A stretch of 64,000 bases of DNA, from assembly GCF_007679495.1 (NCBI RefSeq), contig NZ_VEGP01000002.1, positions 110,373-174,372 of the forward strand. Reading direction: 5' to 3'. The stretch's first letter is position 1; each line of letters starts with the position of its first letter. Both the position numbers and the translations under genes were made by a program. The notes beneath the pieces are model-generated. The model did no database searches, was not told where the DNA came from, and saw nothing but the letters and a program-made list of their open reading frames with translations. Of this stretch, positions 27,119-36,276 are shown one piece after another. This stretch comes from Paenibacillus sp. 32O-W (lineage in GTDB: Bacteria > Bacillota > Bacilli > Paenibacillales > NBRC-103111).

Positions 27119-27898
27119 CTATTGGACGTCCCTTCTGGCAAATATCCAGTTGGCCAACACATAGAGCACAATGACATAAACGACAATGACCGTCAAGGAA
27201 AATCCCAGAGTCATCCCTTCCTTGAAAGGACGGGCTCCTGAACTGATCAGCGTGTTTTTGGAGTATACCGTTAAATCCGTATTGGCGAAGATAATAAACT
27301 TCGACCACTCATACTTTGACAATAGCCCGGTCAGTACCCCGCCGATGAAATTGGCCACGATCGAGATGCTGATAGCCAGTCCCAGACTTTTGAAGACAAC
27401 CGCCATGAAGAAGGACAGAGTGACGAAGAATACAAGACCGGGAAGCTGGTATAGAATGCCGCCCAGGACGCTGCCGGGAGTGGCTCCGCTGTTGTCGACT
27501 CCAAAAAGAATCGTGCCGAGCAGAAGACTGAAGACATAGAGAATCGCATAAGTAGCCAGAAGCAGAAGAAGCAGCGTGACATATTTGGAGCCCAGAATGG
27601 CCGCGCGGCCGGCCGGACGGATCAATAGCTGCTTGATCGTTCCGTCGCGGTACTCATCCGTTATGATTTGCGCTCCCATGACCATCATATAGATGGTAAT
27701 GAAAATGCCGAAGGCCGTATTCATATAGTTAGTAAAATCGGCTGCCCCTATATTGTCGGCCAGACTTTTCAGGAAAAAGAAAATGATCAGCCCGGCCAGC
27801 AGGACAAACGTGATAAGAAACAGATAGAAAAACCAGCTCTGCCTTTTGCTATTAATTTTCATCCATTCGTTCTGGATCAGTGACACAAAACCCATCAT
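27119..27898 (-). CDS. ABC-2 type transporter permease
   Basis: A 259-residue membrane protein with six hydrophobic segments, starting with the cytosolic FVSLIQNEWMKINSKRQSW typical of bacitracin/lantibiotic-type ABC-2 permeases (BcrB-like). It overlaps the ATPase gene by four bases, so the two make one exporter. The neighbouring Lia/Psp operon on the same strand suggests an envelope-stress or peptide-antibiotic role, but that link is inference; the two units are separated by about 230 bases. Confidence 0.8.
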   Translation of the reverse strand: MMGFVSLIQNEWMKINSKRQSWFFYLFLITFVLLAGLIIFFFLKSLADNIGAADFTNYMNTAFGIFITIYMMVMGAQIITDEYRDGTIKQLLIRPAGRAAILGSKYVTLLLLLLATYAILYVFSLLLGTILFGVDNSGATPGSVLGGILYQLPGLVFFVTLSFFMAVVFKSLGLAISISIVANFIGGVLTGLLSKYEWSKFIIFANTDLTVYSKNTLISSGARPFKEGMTLGFSLTVIVVYVIVLYVLANWIFARRDVQ

Positions 27899-28812
27899 TG
27901 CCGCTCCCCTTTCGTAAGGGACAGGAACATGTCCTCCAAAGTTGGAGACATCGTCCGGATTTGGTACAGGAGAATGCCTTCCTTGCCGAGCAGCGTAACT
28001 ACCTGCGGAATGGTTTCCCGGTTGATTTCAATCGTCACCCGGTTATCCTTCTTCTTCACTTCCCCATAGGCTTCCAATAGCAAGGCCGCTTGATCGGCGT
28101 TGCTTACTTCGAACACGACCGGGTAGACCATCATGTCTTCCGCTTCGCCATGAAGCTGGCGTTCGTCGACAAACTGGCCGTCTTTAATGATAACGACCCG
28201 GTCGCACATCAATTCAATCTCCGACAGCAGATGGCTGGATACGACGATGGCTATATTCTCCTCTGAGGCCAGCCTGCGCAAGTAATCACGAAGCTGCCTT
28301 ATGCCGCTAGGGTCCAGTCCGTTGGTCGGTTCATCCAGAAGCAGAATGGACGGCCGGTGCAGCAAAGCCTGGGCGATGCCAAGCCGCTGCTTCATCCCCA
28401 AGGAATAGGTCTTCACCTTCCGGTGGATCGCATCCTCTAAGTCCACCAGACGGACAATGTCCATCATCCGTTCGCGGCTGACAGGATTCCGGCTCATTCT
28501 CGCGAAGTGGATCAGGTTCTTCCACCCGCTCATATACCCATAAAGCTCGGGCGTTTCGACAATGGCTCCGACGTGGGTCATCGCCTGGCTCCGCTCGGTT
28601 CTAATGTTATGGCCGGCGATATAGATATCGCCTTCCGTAATGGAGATAAGTCCGACCATCATGCGGATGGTCGTCGTTTTACCGGAGCCGTTCGGCCCGA
28701 GGAAGCCGTAAATCTCTCCACGGCGGACCGAGAAGGACAGCTTCTCGATAATAGGCTTGCCGTTTATGGTTTTGGATACGTTCTTCAATTGCACTACCGT
28801 TTCGTTGGACAT
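27895..28812 (-). CDS. ABC exporter ATP-binding protein (BcrA-like)
   Basis: A 305-residue ATPase. Walker A is GPNGSGKTTTIRMM (about 39-52), the ABC signature YSLGMKQRLGIAQAL (about 133-147) and Walker B ILLLDEPTNGLD (about 153-164), with the switch His in VVSSHLLSEIE. The C-terminal extension of about 90 residues is usual for drug or peptide exporters of the BcrA/CcmA type. It is the first gene of a two-gene unit with the ABC-2 permease. Confidence 0.85.
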   Translation of the reverse strand: MSNETVVQLKNVSKTINGKPIIEKLSFSVRRGEIYGFLGPNGSGKTTTIRMMVGLISITEGDIYIAGHNIRTERSQAMTHVGAIVETPELYGYMSGWKNLIHFARMSRNPVSRERMMDIVRLVDLEDAIHRKVKTYSLGMKQRLGIAQALLHRPSILLLDEPTNGLDPSGIRQLRDYLRRLASEENIAIVVSSHLLSEIELMCDRVVIIKDGQFVDERQLHGEAEDMMVYPVVFEVSNADQAALLLEAYGEVKKKDNRVTIEINRETIPQVVTLLGKEGILLYQIRTMSPTLEDMFLSLTKGERQ

Positions 28813-29238
28813 GTCCTGCCCCCTTTATTTGAATTTAACGGAGCCGCATACGCGTAGTTTGAGACTGCCGATTAATGGTATACAACCAAAAATCATGCGA
28901 AAATGCTGCATGGTTTGGTTTTAACGGACCCTAGAAACCTTAATCGTTCCAAAATGGCCTTTCGGTCATTTTAACGGAATCGGATGACCTTATCCCCAAG
29001 AAATGCATGCGAAAGTAGGAGAATTCCAAGCAATAAGCGCAGCTGAGTCCGTTAGTCTAAAGAAACCGCCTATTTTGACGAAATAGGGTCTCCCAGGTCC
29101 GTTACGTTTTCGCTGCTGAACTTTTCACTAGTACAACATCCTTTTTGTACGCCTTTCCCACAATGAATCGACAGCCTCAGTTTGTCCATTATACTGGAAA
29201 TAATATCTTGCATGAAGCTTGATGAGAGACGATATCCG
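28813..29238. other. Intergenic spacer with small hairpins
   Basis: No credible gene. Several short inverted repeats are visible: AAAATG-GCC...GGT-CATTTT near 28951-28972 and CCTATTTT...AAATAGG near 29070. The motif TTAACGGA occurs near 28920 and 28971, and its complement TCCGTTA near 29050 and 29098, so this may be remnants of the repeat families seen elsewhere. Confidence 0.4.
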
Positions 29239-30372
29239 TTACCTGCCAAGCAATATCCAGCCTCCGGGAAGTGATTTGATTCCCCTGCTAATTCCCCAGG
29301 ACAGAGTAAAGATAATGAAAAATCCGCCGATAGTCAACCAATGATACGATAGGCTTCCTGGCGGGGCGGTCCAATAAGCGCGGTAGACCGACAGGAGCAC
29401 AGGATGAACAAAGTAGATTCCGAAGGAGACTGCGCCAATGGATGTCAGAAACCGGCTGATGCCTTTATAATTCGACAGGTGCCTGCACAGCACCAGCAAT
29501 CCTGCAGCCGCGGCTACTCCGTATAGATGGAATAAAACCGCCTCCGTTTCCCAGCCGAATTTAATCCCGTAGCGGCTTACGACATGAAGCAGAGTATACG
29601 CGCCCCCAACGGCAACTGCAGCCGCAGTCGCCACCCAGGAATACGAATCGAGCCATTGCCGGAAACGGTCGTAATTCAAGCCGATCCAGCCCCCTACTGC
29701 AAAGACGAAAGCATAAGTAACGGCAAGGAAAGCGCCATGCTCCAGACCGCCGCCGTAATAACGATAGGCATAAGCTCCGGCCTGCAGCACCAGGCCAATC
29801 CATGGCAATGCCTTGCCTAACGAAGGAAAGCGGTGAATCAACGTCATCAGAATCGGAAACACAGCGTAAAACTGAATGATGATAACCATGAAATAAAGAT
29901 GATAGCTGGAAGTTCCCCACAGCAATTGGTCCAGCAGCAGGTCCGGTGTCAAAGCGCTGAGCGGAACAGTCTTGTAGAACCACGGATTGAAGTAGGAATA
30001 GAACAATGACCATAAGAGGTAAGGGATAACAATAAATTGGAGCCTTTTGCGGTAGAAAGAGATGGCTTCCGATAAGCTCCAGTGCTTGCTGTAGCGATAG
30101 AACAGCACAATTCCGCTCAGCAGTATAAAGATTGGTACGGCAAAGAGGCTTAACCGGTTCACCAGCAAGTACAATAATTGGGACCGGCTGCCTAGCGCCG
30201 CCTCCACAGTTGCTCCGGCTGTTGCGTGAATGATGACGACAGCCCCGATGGCAAAGGCTCTTAGCAGCTCCAGCTCACGGATTCTGCCTGCGGATTTACC
30301 GCTCTTTCCGGATGAGGAGGCAGATCCTGTGTCAGCTTCCGTAGGCGCTGCTATGGCTGTAGATTGTTCCAT
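29239..30372 (-). CDS. Acyltransferase 3 family membrane protein
   Basis: A 377-residue integral membrane O-acyltransferase of the OafA/YrhL/WecH type with about ten membrane helices. A polar Ser/Gly/Lys N-terminus leads to the conserved start RELELLRAFAIGAVVIIHA (about 32-50), whose His is the family's proposed catalytic residue. The family acetylates surface sugars, peptidoglycan or lipids. AGGAGG lies seven bases before the ATG. No glycan gene is adjacent, so its acceptor is unknown. Confidence 0.8.
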   Translation of the reverse strand: MEQSTAIAAPTEADTGSASSSGKSGKSAGRIRELELLRAFAIGAVVIIHATAGATVEAALGSRSQLLYLLVNRLSLFAVPIFILLSGIVLFYRYSKHWSLSEAISFYRKRLQFIVIPYLLWSLFYSYFNPWFYKTVPLSALTPDLLLDQLLWGTSSYHLYFMVIIIQFYAVFPILMTLIHRFPSLGKALPWIGLVLQAGAYAYRYYGGGLEHGAFLAVTYAFVFAVGGWIGLNYDRFRQWLDSYSWVATAAAVAVGGAYTLLHVVSRYGIKFGWETEAVLFHLYGVAAAAGLLVLCRHLSNYKGISRFLTSIGAVSFGIYFVHPVLLSVYRAYWTAPPGSLSYHWLTIGGFFIIFTLSWGISRGIKSLPGGWILLGR

Positions 30373-30599
30373 ATAATGGCCTCCTATAATGCTGTAGCAT
30401 TTAATATGAGTGGAATGTTAGTACCATCGTTAGGATCCGGCAGGTTCGGCACGGCACGGTTCGGCACGGCTCGGCCCATTTCGGTTCCGGACATTCTTCC
30501 ATAAGATCAGTTTCGGGATTGCTTCTATTTTAATAATGAACATGGTATTCTCCCTATAAAAGGATCCACCAATAAATGAATGAAAGCCGGTGAAAGGTT

Positions 30600-31700
30600 A
30601 TGAAATCAATTTATCTGGAGCGTTTAAATGTTCTGCAATCCTACATGGACCAGAAGGCGCTGGATGCTATCCTTATTACTCTTCCCAAGCACGTATATTA
30701 TTTAACCGGATTTGCCTCGGAGCCCCACGAGAGATTCCTGGGACTTATAGTTATTCGGCAGGAAGAACCTTCGCTGCTCGTTCCGGAATTGGATCGCGAA
30801 GCGGCGGCGCAGGCTGCCGGCTGGTTAACCATTCATACCCATCTGGATACGGATAATCCCTACCTTCTGCTTAACAAACTGCTGCCCGCTTCCATAAGAA
30901 GGATCGGGCTGGAGAAGAAGCATCTAACCGTGCATCAGTACGAAGCTTTAGCCGCGGCCTTGGAAAACCGTACTTATACGGATGTGGATCAGACGCTGCT
31001 GGAAATGCGCAAGATCAAGTCGCACGACGAGCTGGAGCGGATCAAGCATTCCATCCGCCTCATTGAGCAAGTGCTGGAGCACGGAGTGAAGCTCGTAAAG
31101 CCCGGAATTACGGAGCTCGACTTGGTTGCCGAGCTGGAATACCGGATGAAGGTGCTGGGTGCCGACGGCCCGGCCTTCGACACAATGGTACTGGCTGGCG
31201 AGAAATCGGCTCGGCCTCACGGCCAACCCGGTAATAGAGCAATCCGGGAAGGAGAGCTGCTGCTGTTCGATCTTGGAGTTTACGCGAACGGCTACGCCTC
31301 CGACATTACAAGAACTTTCGCCGTAGGGGATGTTTCTGACGAACTATCTACTATATATAATGCCGTTCTGGAAGCCAATCGCCGTGCCATTGCAGCGGTT
31401 CGTCCGGGGGCTCCTCTATCCGTTCTGGACCGGACGGCCAGACAGTATATTGAAGAGCAAGGCTTCGGACCGCATTTCATGCACCGTCTTGGGCATGGAC
31501 TCGGACTGGACGTCCATGAATATCCATCCGTTCACGACCGGAATGATGACCCGCTGGAAGAAGGGATGGTGCTAACCATAGAACCGGGGATTTATTGGCC
31601 CGGCAAGGGGGGGGTCCGCATAGAAGACGACATAACTGTAACCGCCGACGGCTGCGAAGTGCTGACCGCCTTTCCTAAAGAATTAACCATTATCGGTTAA
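30600..31700 (+). CDS. M24-family Xaa-Pro peptidase
   Basis: A 366-residue cytosolic peptidase with the N-terminal creatinase-like domain (about 1-130) and C-terminal pita-bread catalytic domain. Metal ligands are visible: the two Asp in LFDLGVYANGYASDITRTF, the His in HRLGHGLGLDVHEYP, and the two Glu in LTIEPGIYWPG and GGVRIEDDI. Such enzymes cut dipeptides or short peptides before Pro. GAAAGG lies close to the ATG, and a strong terminator follows. Confidence 0.88.
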   Translation: MKSIYLERLNVLQSYMDQKALDAILITLPKHVYYLTGFASEPHERFLGLIVIRQEEPSLLVPELDREAAAQAAGWLTIHTHLDTDNPYLLLNKLLPASIRRIGLEKKHLTVHQYEALAAALENRTYTDVDQTLLEMRKIKSHDELERIKHSIRLIEQVLEHGVKLVKPGITELDLVAELEYRMKVLGADGPAFDTMVLAGEKSARPHGQPGNRAIREGELLLFDLGVYANGYASDITRTFAVGDVSDELSTIYNAVLEANRRAIAAVRPGAPLSVLDRTARQYIEEQGFGPHFMHRLGHGLGLDVHEYPSVHDRNDDPLEEGMVLTIEPGIYWPGKGGVRIEDDITVTADGCEVLTAFPKELTIIG

Positions 31701-31853
31701 CAAGCATCGGAAATTATAAAATTTCCTGTCCCGGGCTCCCGGGTTATCTGTACTTAATACTGTATCCTGCAGTCTCCCGACTGACAATTAGAAAACCCAT
31801 TTGTTATCATCTTATACTCCGGTTGGAGCAGCAAAGTTTCTATTCCCCAGGTT

Positions 31854-31890
31854 GAAGACCCGTTCCTGCTGCGAATGGGGTCTTCTTGCT
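31854..31890 (+). terminator. Terminator after the Xaa-Pro peptidase gene
   Basis: Stem GAAGACCC/GGGTCTTC with a 16-base loop, followed by TTGCTTTTTG. Confidence 0.75.
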
Positions 31891-31945
31891 TTTTGTTGGG
31901 GATTTGCAGGGCCCTGTTTAGGAGCTTTTCTTTATTATTCCTGGT

Positions 31946-33142
31946 TCAATAATAGTCCATCAGATAAGTCGTCCGGTCAGGAAGCCGATCTTCCAGAAGC
32001 TTGACGGCCTCTGCGGTACCTTGCAATCTCCCGGCGCGATGCAGCATGGCCGGTTTGCGGTATCCCACCAGCATCGCGGTCAAGGTTTGAATATCGCAGG
32101 TTAGCTGAGCTTCCTCCCGGCCGGCATCAGCCTCGTCGGCAGACGGCCCGGACCGCTTAACCTGCGCTGATCCTTCTTCATCGATCTCGATTGAGAATAT
32201 CCCTTGATTCCAGGACGCATAGCGATCTTCTAATGCAAGGGTAATCCGGGTCCGCTCGCCTGCAGGATTAAACCGGTACTCCTTCACAAAAGCTTCCGCA
32301 TCGACAATTCTGGCCATAAAGTAAGGAACCTTCTCCTGCTTAAAACGCGGATCATGCAGCAAAAAAGGGAGCTCATCATCCGATGGCGCTCGCAGGCATA
32401 CTTTGCGGATCATGGAATCATGATTCGCGATGAATTTCCAGAGCGAGGCTCTCGCTTTCTCGTCCAGAAAGACCATCTCATGAATAGTCATGATGCTGTC
32501 CGCTACCTTATACATCATATACCCTGCGGGCTGGTCAGCCTCGTTATAATAAACCGCAGCAGTGCCTTTGGCGTTTTTCCATATACGGTTTTCCCACCAT
32601 TCGTCGGTTCTTTCAAGCATACCGTTGTACGATGCCGCGTAGGACTCATATATGGCCTTGATCAGATTCCGGTCCTCTGTTCTTTCAATTCGCCCTTCTA
32701 TAGCAAACTGATGGGGCAGATGTCTGGATTCAAGCTCATAATTTTGATACTCCACATAGGTTTCCCAACCGAATTTGCGATAAAATGAAAATTCAAAAGG
32801 ATGAAGACAACTTAAACTCAAGCCTTGTTCCTTCATAATATGAAACGCGTTGACGAGCAGCTTCCCCACCATACCCTGACGGCGGTATTCCGGCCAAGTG
32901 GCCACGGAGGCTACCCCGGCGAATTTCGTCCGCTTGCCGTTAATCCACGTCGCCATCGGATAGATGGTCATCTTCGCTGCAAGCTTGTCCTCGATGAAAT
33001 ACCCCCACTGCTCTCCGGGCTTGGCCGAAGCTATTCTCTCTGCACGTTGTTCCGGGCTCAGTTCATATTGAAAAGCGAATTCCGACAGTTTAATGCTGTC
33101 AGGCAATTCCGCTTGAGTCAATGGTCTGATATTTTCCCTCAT
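31946..33142 (-). CDS. Eis-family GNAT acetyltransferase
   Basis: A 398-residue protein of the Eis type: an N-terminal GNAT domain with acetyl-CoA motif ATWPEYRRQGMVGKLLVNAF (about 82-101), a second degenerate GNAT domain in the middle, and a C-terminal sterol-carrier-like domain. Conserved LSLSCLHPFEFSFYRKFGWE follows the first motif. Eis enzymes acetylate aminoglycosides and other polyamines or peptide lysines at several positions; the natural substrate here is unknown. AGGGGG lies eight bases ahead of the ATG. Confidence 0.82.
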   Translation of the reverse strand: MRENIRPLTQAELPDSIKLSEFAFQYELSPEQRAERIASAKPGEQWGYFIEDKLAAKMTIYPMATWINGKRTKFAGVASVATWPEYRRQGMVGKLLVNAFHIMKEQGLSLSCLHPFEFSFYRKFGWETYVEYQNYELESRHLPHQFAIEGRIERTEDRNLIKAIYESYAASYNGMLERTDEWWENRIWKNAKGTAAVYYNEADQPAGYMMYKVADSIMTIHEMVFLDEKARASLWKFIANHDSMIRKVCLRAPSDDELPFLLHDPRFKQEKVPYFMARIVDAEAFVKEYRFNPAGERTRITLALEDRYASWNQGIFSIEIDEEGSAQVKRSGPSADEADAGREEAQLTCDIQTLTAMLVGYRKPAMLHRAGRLQGTAEAVKLLEDRLPDRTTYLMDYY

Positions 33143-33496
33143 CTATATATCCCCCTATTCTGCTAAAGCTTCCGAAGTTCGACAGATCTTGATATGCCGA
33201 CAGTATAAATCTTATCATGGACATTTGTTTTTACAAAGTCTTCCTTGCGCATGAATTGTTCCGTACCACGCCCTAAAGAGACAGCCCTTCCGGCTACCCC
33301 AAAACAGAAAGAAAGAAGCCTACAACCAACGGGGTTATAGGCTATTAGAAAATATATATATCATAAAAAGGGGGGTCGATATTTAGTATAGGCGATGAAC
33401 ATTAACAAAGCATGAAATTAAAATTACATTTGTGTTACAAAGATTGGAAAAAAAGAGTAAAACATCAATTTAACCAAAGTTCTTAGCGGAGCGGTT
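33143..33496. other. AT-rich intergenic spacer with one hairpin
   Basis: The base composition drops sharply here and stays AT-rich to 33945. A hairpin lies at 33319-33346 (AGCCTA(C/T)AACC type arms); its minus-strand reading is followed by TTCTTTCTTTC. No credible gene. Confidence 0.4.
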
Positions 33497-33838
33497 TGAA
33501 AATAAATCACCACGTATTCGATAAAAATCTATCTGGATAAATATAGCTTAATAGAACCAAAACTTAAGGATTTTAACCTTTTTGAAACCTTTTTTAACAA
33601 AATAATTCTAAAGTCCTATAAAATTGAATATTATGGTAAAAATAAATATTTTTTGGAATATACTGTCGAAAAATTGGAGGAAATTCAGTCTCTTTGTTGT
33701 CCAAAAATAGTTCCTTCGGTCTATGGATTTATGAAAGCGGTTAAATGGAAAACTGGTAAAATACCAATTGGTAATATCTACTACTCTTTTGCCATGAAAT
33801 CCTGTGTTATAGTTTTGGAGCAAGCCCACAATTGGTAA
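33497..33838 (+). pseudogene. Decayed AT-rich gene fragment with in-frame stop
   Basis: Starting at TTG 33497 (GCGGAG just upstream) a frame runs MKINHHVFDKNLSG, then hits TAA at 33539, and continues in the same frame for 99 codons to TAA at 33836. The continuation reads like a natural soluble protein (for example YFLEYTVEKLEEIQSLCC and KWKTGKIPIGNIYYSF), rich in Lys, Ile and Tyr and far more AT-rich than its neighbours. I do not recognise the family. A start inside the second part (TTG 33653) is possible but has no clear ribosome binding site. Probably a remnant of an acquired gene. Confidence 0.4.
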
Positions 33839-33945
33839 TTTAGGAGGAGGATAACTTAAATCATTGCTGATCTGGATAAATTTAGAAGAAAAATAAAATT
33901 TGGATATCATTAAAACCAAAATTCATTCGGAGGTACTAGCTGAAA

Positions 33946-34737
33946 ATGAAAAAGAAAGTCGTAACTTGTATAATTGCCGCTTCGATTGGACTTAGTGCTA
34001 TTCCTTTTCAAGCGATGGCCGCTACCGATGGACAAGGGACTTTAAAAGTCGTAAATAGCGTGAATTTTCGTACCGAACCTAGCGTGAAAAATAACCAGAT
34101 CCGTTATTTGAAGCCGGGTGAAACTTTAGATATAGTAGGTCAGCCTAACTCCTATTGGTATAAAGTTAAAGATCAAAATGGAAAGATCGGATATGTTTCT
34201 TCTTCATCCAAATATGTCAGTGCAGCGAACCAGCCGTCCAACGGCGGAACCTCCTCGGCGAATGCCGTGTCCAAGCCTTCAACTTCAACTTCTTCTTCCG
34301 CTAAAGTAGAGAAGGTGATCAGCACCGGAATGAAATACTTAGGAACCCCTTATGAATTTGGTTCCAACCGGAACAGTACGAAGACCTTCGACTGTTCGGA
34401 TTTCGTTCGCCATGCTTTCAAACAAGCCCTGGGAGTCACCCTGCCTTCCGATTCCAGGAAGCAAGCCGATTATGTCAAGAAAAAAGGGCATACCACCACT
34501 AACTGGAGAAACTTGAAACGCGGTGACCTCATGTTCTTCATGGATTACAAAGGTTCCTCCGCTTCGTCTTATAAAGGAATCAACAAATCCAAACAGAGAA
34601 TCAGCCACGTCGGCATCTACCTCGGAGATGGCAAAATTCTTCATACTTATTCCGTTAAATCCGGCGGGGTACGCGTGGACAGCATCGCTGGGAAACATTG
34701 GGAACACCGCTTCGTGTTCGGAGGTTCTGCACTATAA
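33946..34737 (+). CDS. Secreted NlpC/P60 cell-wall endopeptidase with SH3 domain
   Basis: A 263-residue secreted enzyme. A signal peptide (residues 1-25, ending QAMA) is followed by a bacterial SH3 domain (about 30-90; VNFRTEPSVKNNQIRYL) that binds peptidoglycan, a Ser/Thr linker (about 92-120), and an NlpC/P60 domain (about 120-260). Catalytic Cys is in FDCSDFVRHAF, the His in ISHVGIYLG and the third polar residue in ILHTYS. Such enzymes cut D-Glu to diaminopimelate bonds in the wall peptide. GGAGG lies twelve bases before the ATG. Confidence 0.9.
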   Translation: MKKKVVTCIIAASIGLSAIPFQAMAATDGQGTLKVVNSVNFRTEPSVKNNQIRYLKPGETLDIVGQPNSYWYKVKDQNGKIGYVSSSSKYVSAANQPSNGGTSSANAVSKPSTSTSSSAKVEKVISTGMKYLGTPYEFGSNRNSTKTFDCSDFVRHAFKQALGVTLPSDSRKQADYVKKKGHTTTNWRNLKRGDLMFFMDYKGSSASSYKGINKSKQRISHVGIYLGDGKILHTYSVKSGGVRVDSIAGKHWEHRFVFGGSAL

Positions 34738-34746
34738 TGTTCTTGC

Positions 34747-34769
34747 AAGCTTGGCCATCGGCCAAGCTT
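34747..34769 (+). terminator. Hairpin after the NlpC/P60 gene
   Basis: Perfect arms AAGCTTGGCC/GGCCAAGCTT with a three-base loop, followed by CTTCCTATTAT. The T-run is weak. Confidence 0.55.
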
Positions 34770-34854
34770 CTTCCTATTATACTATAGATACGGCAAAAGA
34801 CAGCTTCCATTCGATTGCCAAATGATAGAATATCCGCCGCCTCAAGCAAAGGCT

Positions 34855-35433
34855 CTACCTCGCCTCCAGATGCCGGGTGCAGTTATAGAGAAGGCAGCTC
34901 CAATTCTCCTCGGTATGCTGCAGTACACAGATTGACGTATTGCTTAGCTTGGAGATTTCCCGGTCGCGGATCAGTTCTCCCATTGTCGCCCTTATCCAGG
35001 CTCCATGACTGACAACCAGCACCCTGTCCTCAGGATGCTTGACCGTAATTTCTTTCATAAAGCTGAGGCTTCGTCTAAGCACATCCTGTAGGGTTTCCTC
35101 ACCGTGATCTATCTCCCTCCAGTTGGGGCCCCACCTTTCGATTCTTTCCTCTTCCGTAGTTCCGTCCAAATCTCCATGGGATTTCTCCCGCAATCTGGCA
35201 TCATAGCCGGTCACCTTCATCCCCATCGCCTCTGCTATGATCTCCGCTGTCCGGCTCGCTCTTGCGAGGTCACTCGTATAGATATAATCCCAATGCTCCT
35301 GGGCCAACCGTTCCCCAAGCAGACGCGCCTGACGAATACCTTCCTCGTTCAGAGGAATATCATGCTGTCCCTGTGCCCTTCCTTCCAGATTCCAATCCGT
35401 CACTCCGTGCCGGACCAAGCCTATCGTTGTCAT
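34855..35433 (-). CDS. Histidine phosphatase (phosphoglycerate mutase-like) family protein
   Basis: A 192-residue enzyme. The phosphorylated His is in GLVRHGVTDWN (about residues 5-15), the second active-site His in VVSHGAWIRA (about 144-153), and the acid in YDARLREKSHGDLDG. The family includes sugar-phosphate phosphatases, alpha-ribazole phosphatase and cofactor-dependent mutases; the short length favours a phosphatase. The start at 35433 has GGGGAG five bases upstream, which the longer frame lacks. It is 43 bases from the fluoride-channel gene and may be a separate unit. Confidence 0.8.
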   Translation of the reverse strand: MTTIGLVRHGVTDWNLEGRAQGQHDIPLNEEGIRQARLLGERLAQEHWDYIYTSDLARASRTAEIIAEAMGMKVTGYDARLREKSHGDLDGTTEEERIERWGPNWREIDHGEETLQDVLRRSLSFMKEITVKHPEDRVLVVSHGAWIRATMGELIRDREISKLSNTSICVLQHTEENWSCLLYNCTRHLEAR

Positions 35434-35476
35434 ATTTTCTCCCCCGCCGTCCACATATTCTAATATGTACTTCCAG

Positions 35477-35842
35477 TCAGTTCACCAGCAACGCGCCTAA
35501 AATGAAGCCTGTCCAGGCCAATCCCAGCCCGGCTCCATAGCTTAATCCCAAGTAGACAAGCAGCGATTTCCGTCGGCCGGCCAATATCAGCTTAACATTC
35601 TCTACCTTAAACGTGGAGAACGTAGTGTAGGCTCCCAGAAAACCCGTTCCGAACAGCATTCCCGCCCAAGTACCGGACAAGCCCATCCCGGTAATCACTC
35701 CCAATAAAAATGAACCGGATAGATTAACAAAGAGAGTTCCCAAAGGGATGGAAGAAGGGAATCTGCGGGTAACCCAAGAGGACAGCACATATCTGGAGAC
35801 GGCTCCGCAGAATCCTCCAATAGCTATCCATAACCCCGCCAT
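35477..35842 (-). CDS. crcB2: CrcB/Fluc fluoride ion channel, second subunit
   Basis: A 121-residue membrane protein with four helices. GGFCGAVSRYVLS near the N-terminus and GFLGAYTTFSTFKVE near residue 75 are the CrcB signatures; the Phe and Thr/Ser of the latter line the fluoride pore. The start at 35842 is chosen because GAGGAG precedes it, the longer frame lacking such a site. It begins two bases after the first crcB gene. Adjacent pairs of Fluc genes typically encode the two halves of an antiparallel heterodimer. Confidence 0.9.
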   Translation of the reverse strand: MAGLWIAIGGFCGAVSRYVLSSWVTRRFPSSIPLGTLFVNLSGSFLLGVITGMGLSGTWAGMLFGTGFLGAYTTFSTFKVENVKLILAGRRKSLLVYLGLSYGAGLGLAWTGFILGALLVN

Positions 35843-35844
35843 AA

Positions 35845-36276
35845 TCAACTCTCCTCCCGATCTCTGCGGTTTGAGCGGAGGTTCCCCAACCTGTAACCGG
35901 CCCAGGCAGCAGCTAGTCCTCCCCATAGACTGGAGAGAAAATATATCGCAGCCGTCCCCCATTGGCGGTCCGCCAGAAGCTGAATCGACTCTACACTAAA
36001 GGTAGAGAAGGTTGTAAACGAGCCAATCAGGCCGGTTCCTGCCGCAGTCATCAACCAGAACGGAAGGAGGCCTCTATTCATCCCCCAGGCAGTCAACCAG
36101 CCAAGCATAAAGCAGCCTATCAAATTAACGGCTAATGTCCCCGGATAAGAATGTCCTCCCGCTGCCATTGCTATGCCATACCCTAAATAATATCGGGCCA
36201 AGGCGCCGGCCGCACCGGCCACCCCAACAGCGGCACAGGTTAATGTCCATTCGCGTCTGCCCAAGTTTGCGCCCAT
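35845..36276 (-). CDS. crcB1: CrcB/Fluc fluoride ion channel, first subunit
   Basis: A 143-residue four-helix membrane protein. GVAGAAGALARYYLG near residues 18-32 and GTGLIGSFTTFSTFSVES near 88-105 are family signatures. It exports fluoride down its electrochemical gradient, with the other subunit. The ATG at 36276 has GAGG seven bases upstream and lies 37 bases inside the end of the HxlR regulator gene, so the three genes are almost certainly one transcript. I do not see the conserved fluoride riboswitch pattern upstream of the regulator. Confidence 0.88.
   Translation of the reverse strand: MGANLGRREWTLTCAAVGVAGAAGALARYYLGYGIAMAAGGHSYPGTLAVNLIGCFMLGWLTAWGMNRGLLPFWLMTAAGTGLIGSFTTFSTFSVESIQLLADRQWGTAAIYFLSSLWGGLAAAWAGYRLGNLRSNRRDREES

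Noticed and set aside
33608..33919. Minus-strand 103-codon frame
   Set aside because: It is the complement of the decayed plus-strand frame, which has the more natural amino-acid composition; no ribosome binding site.
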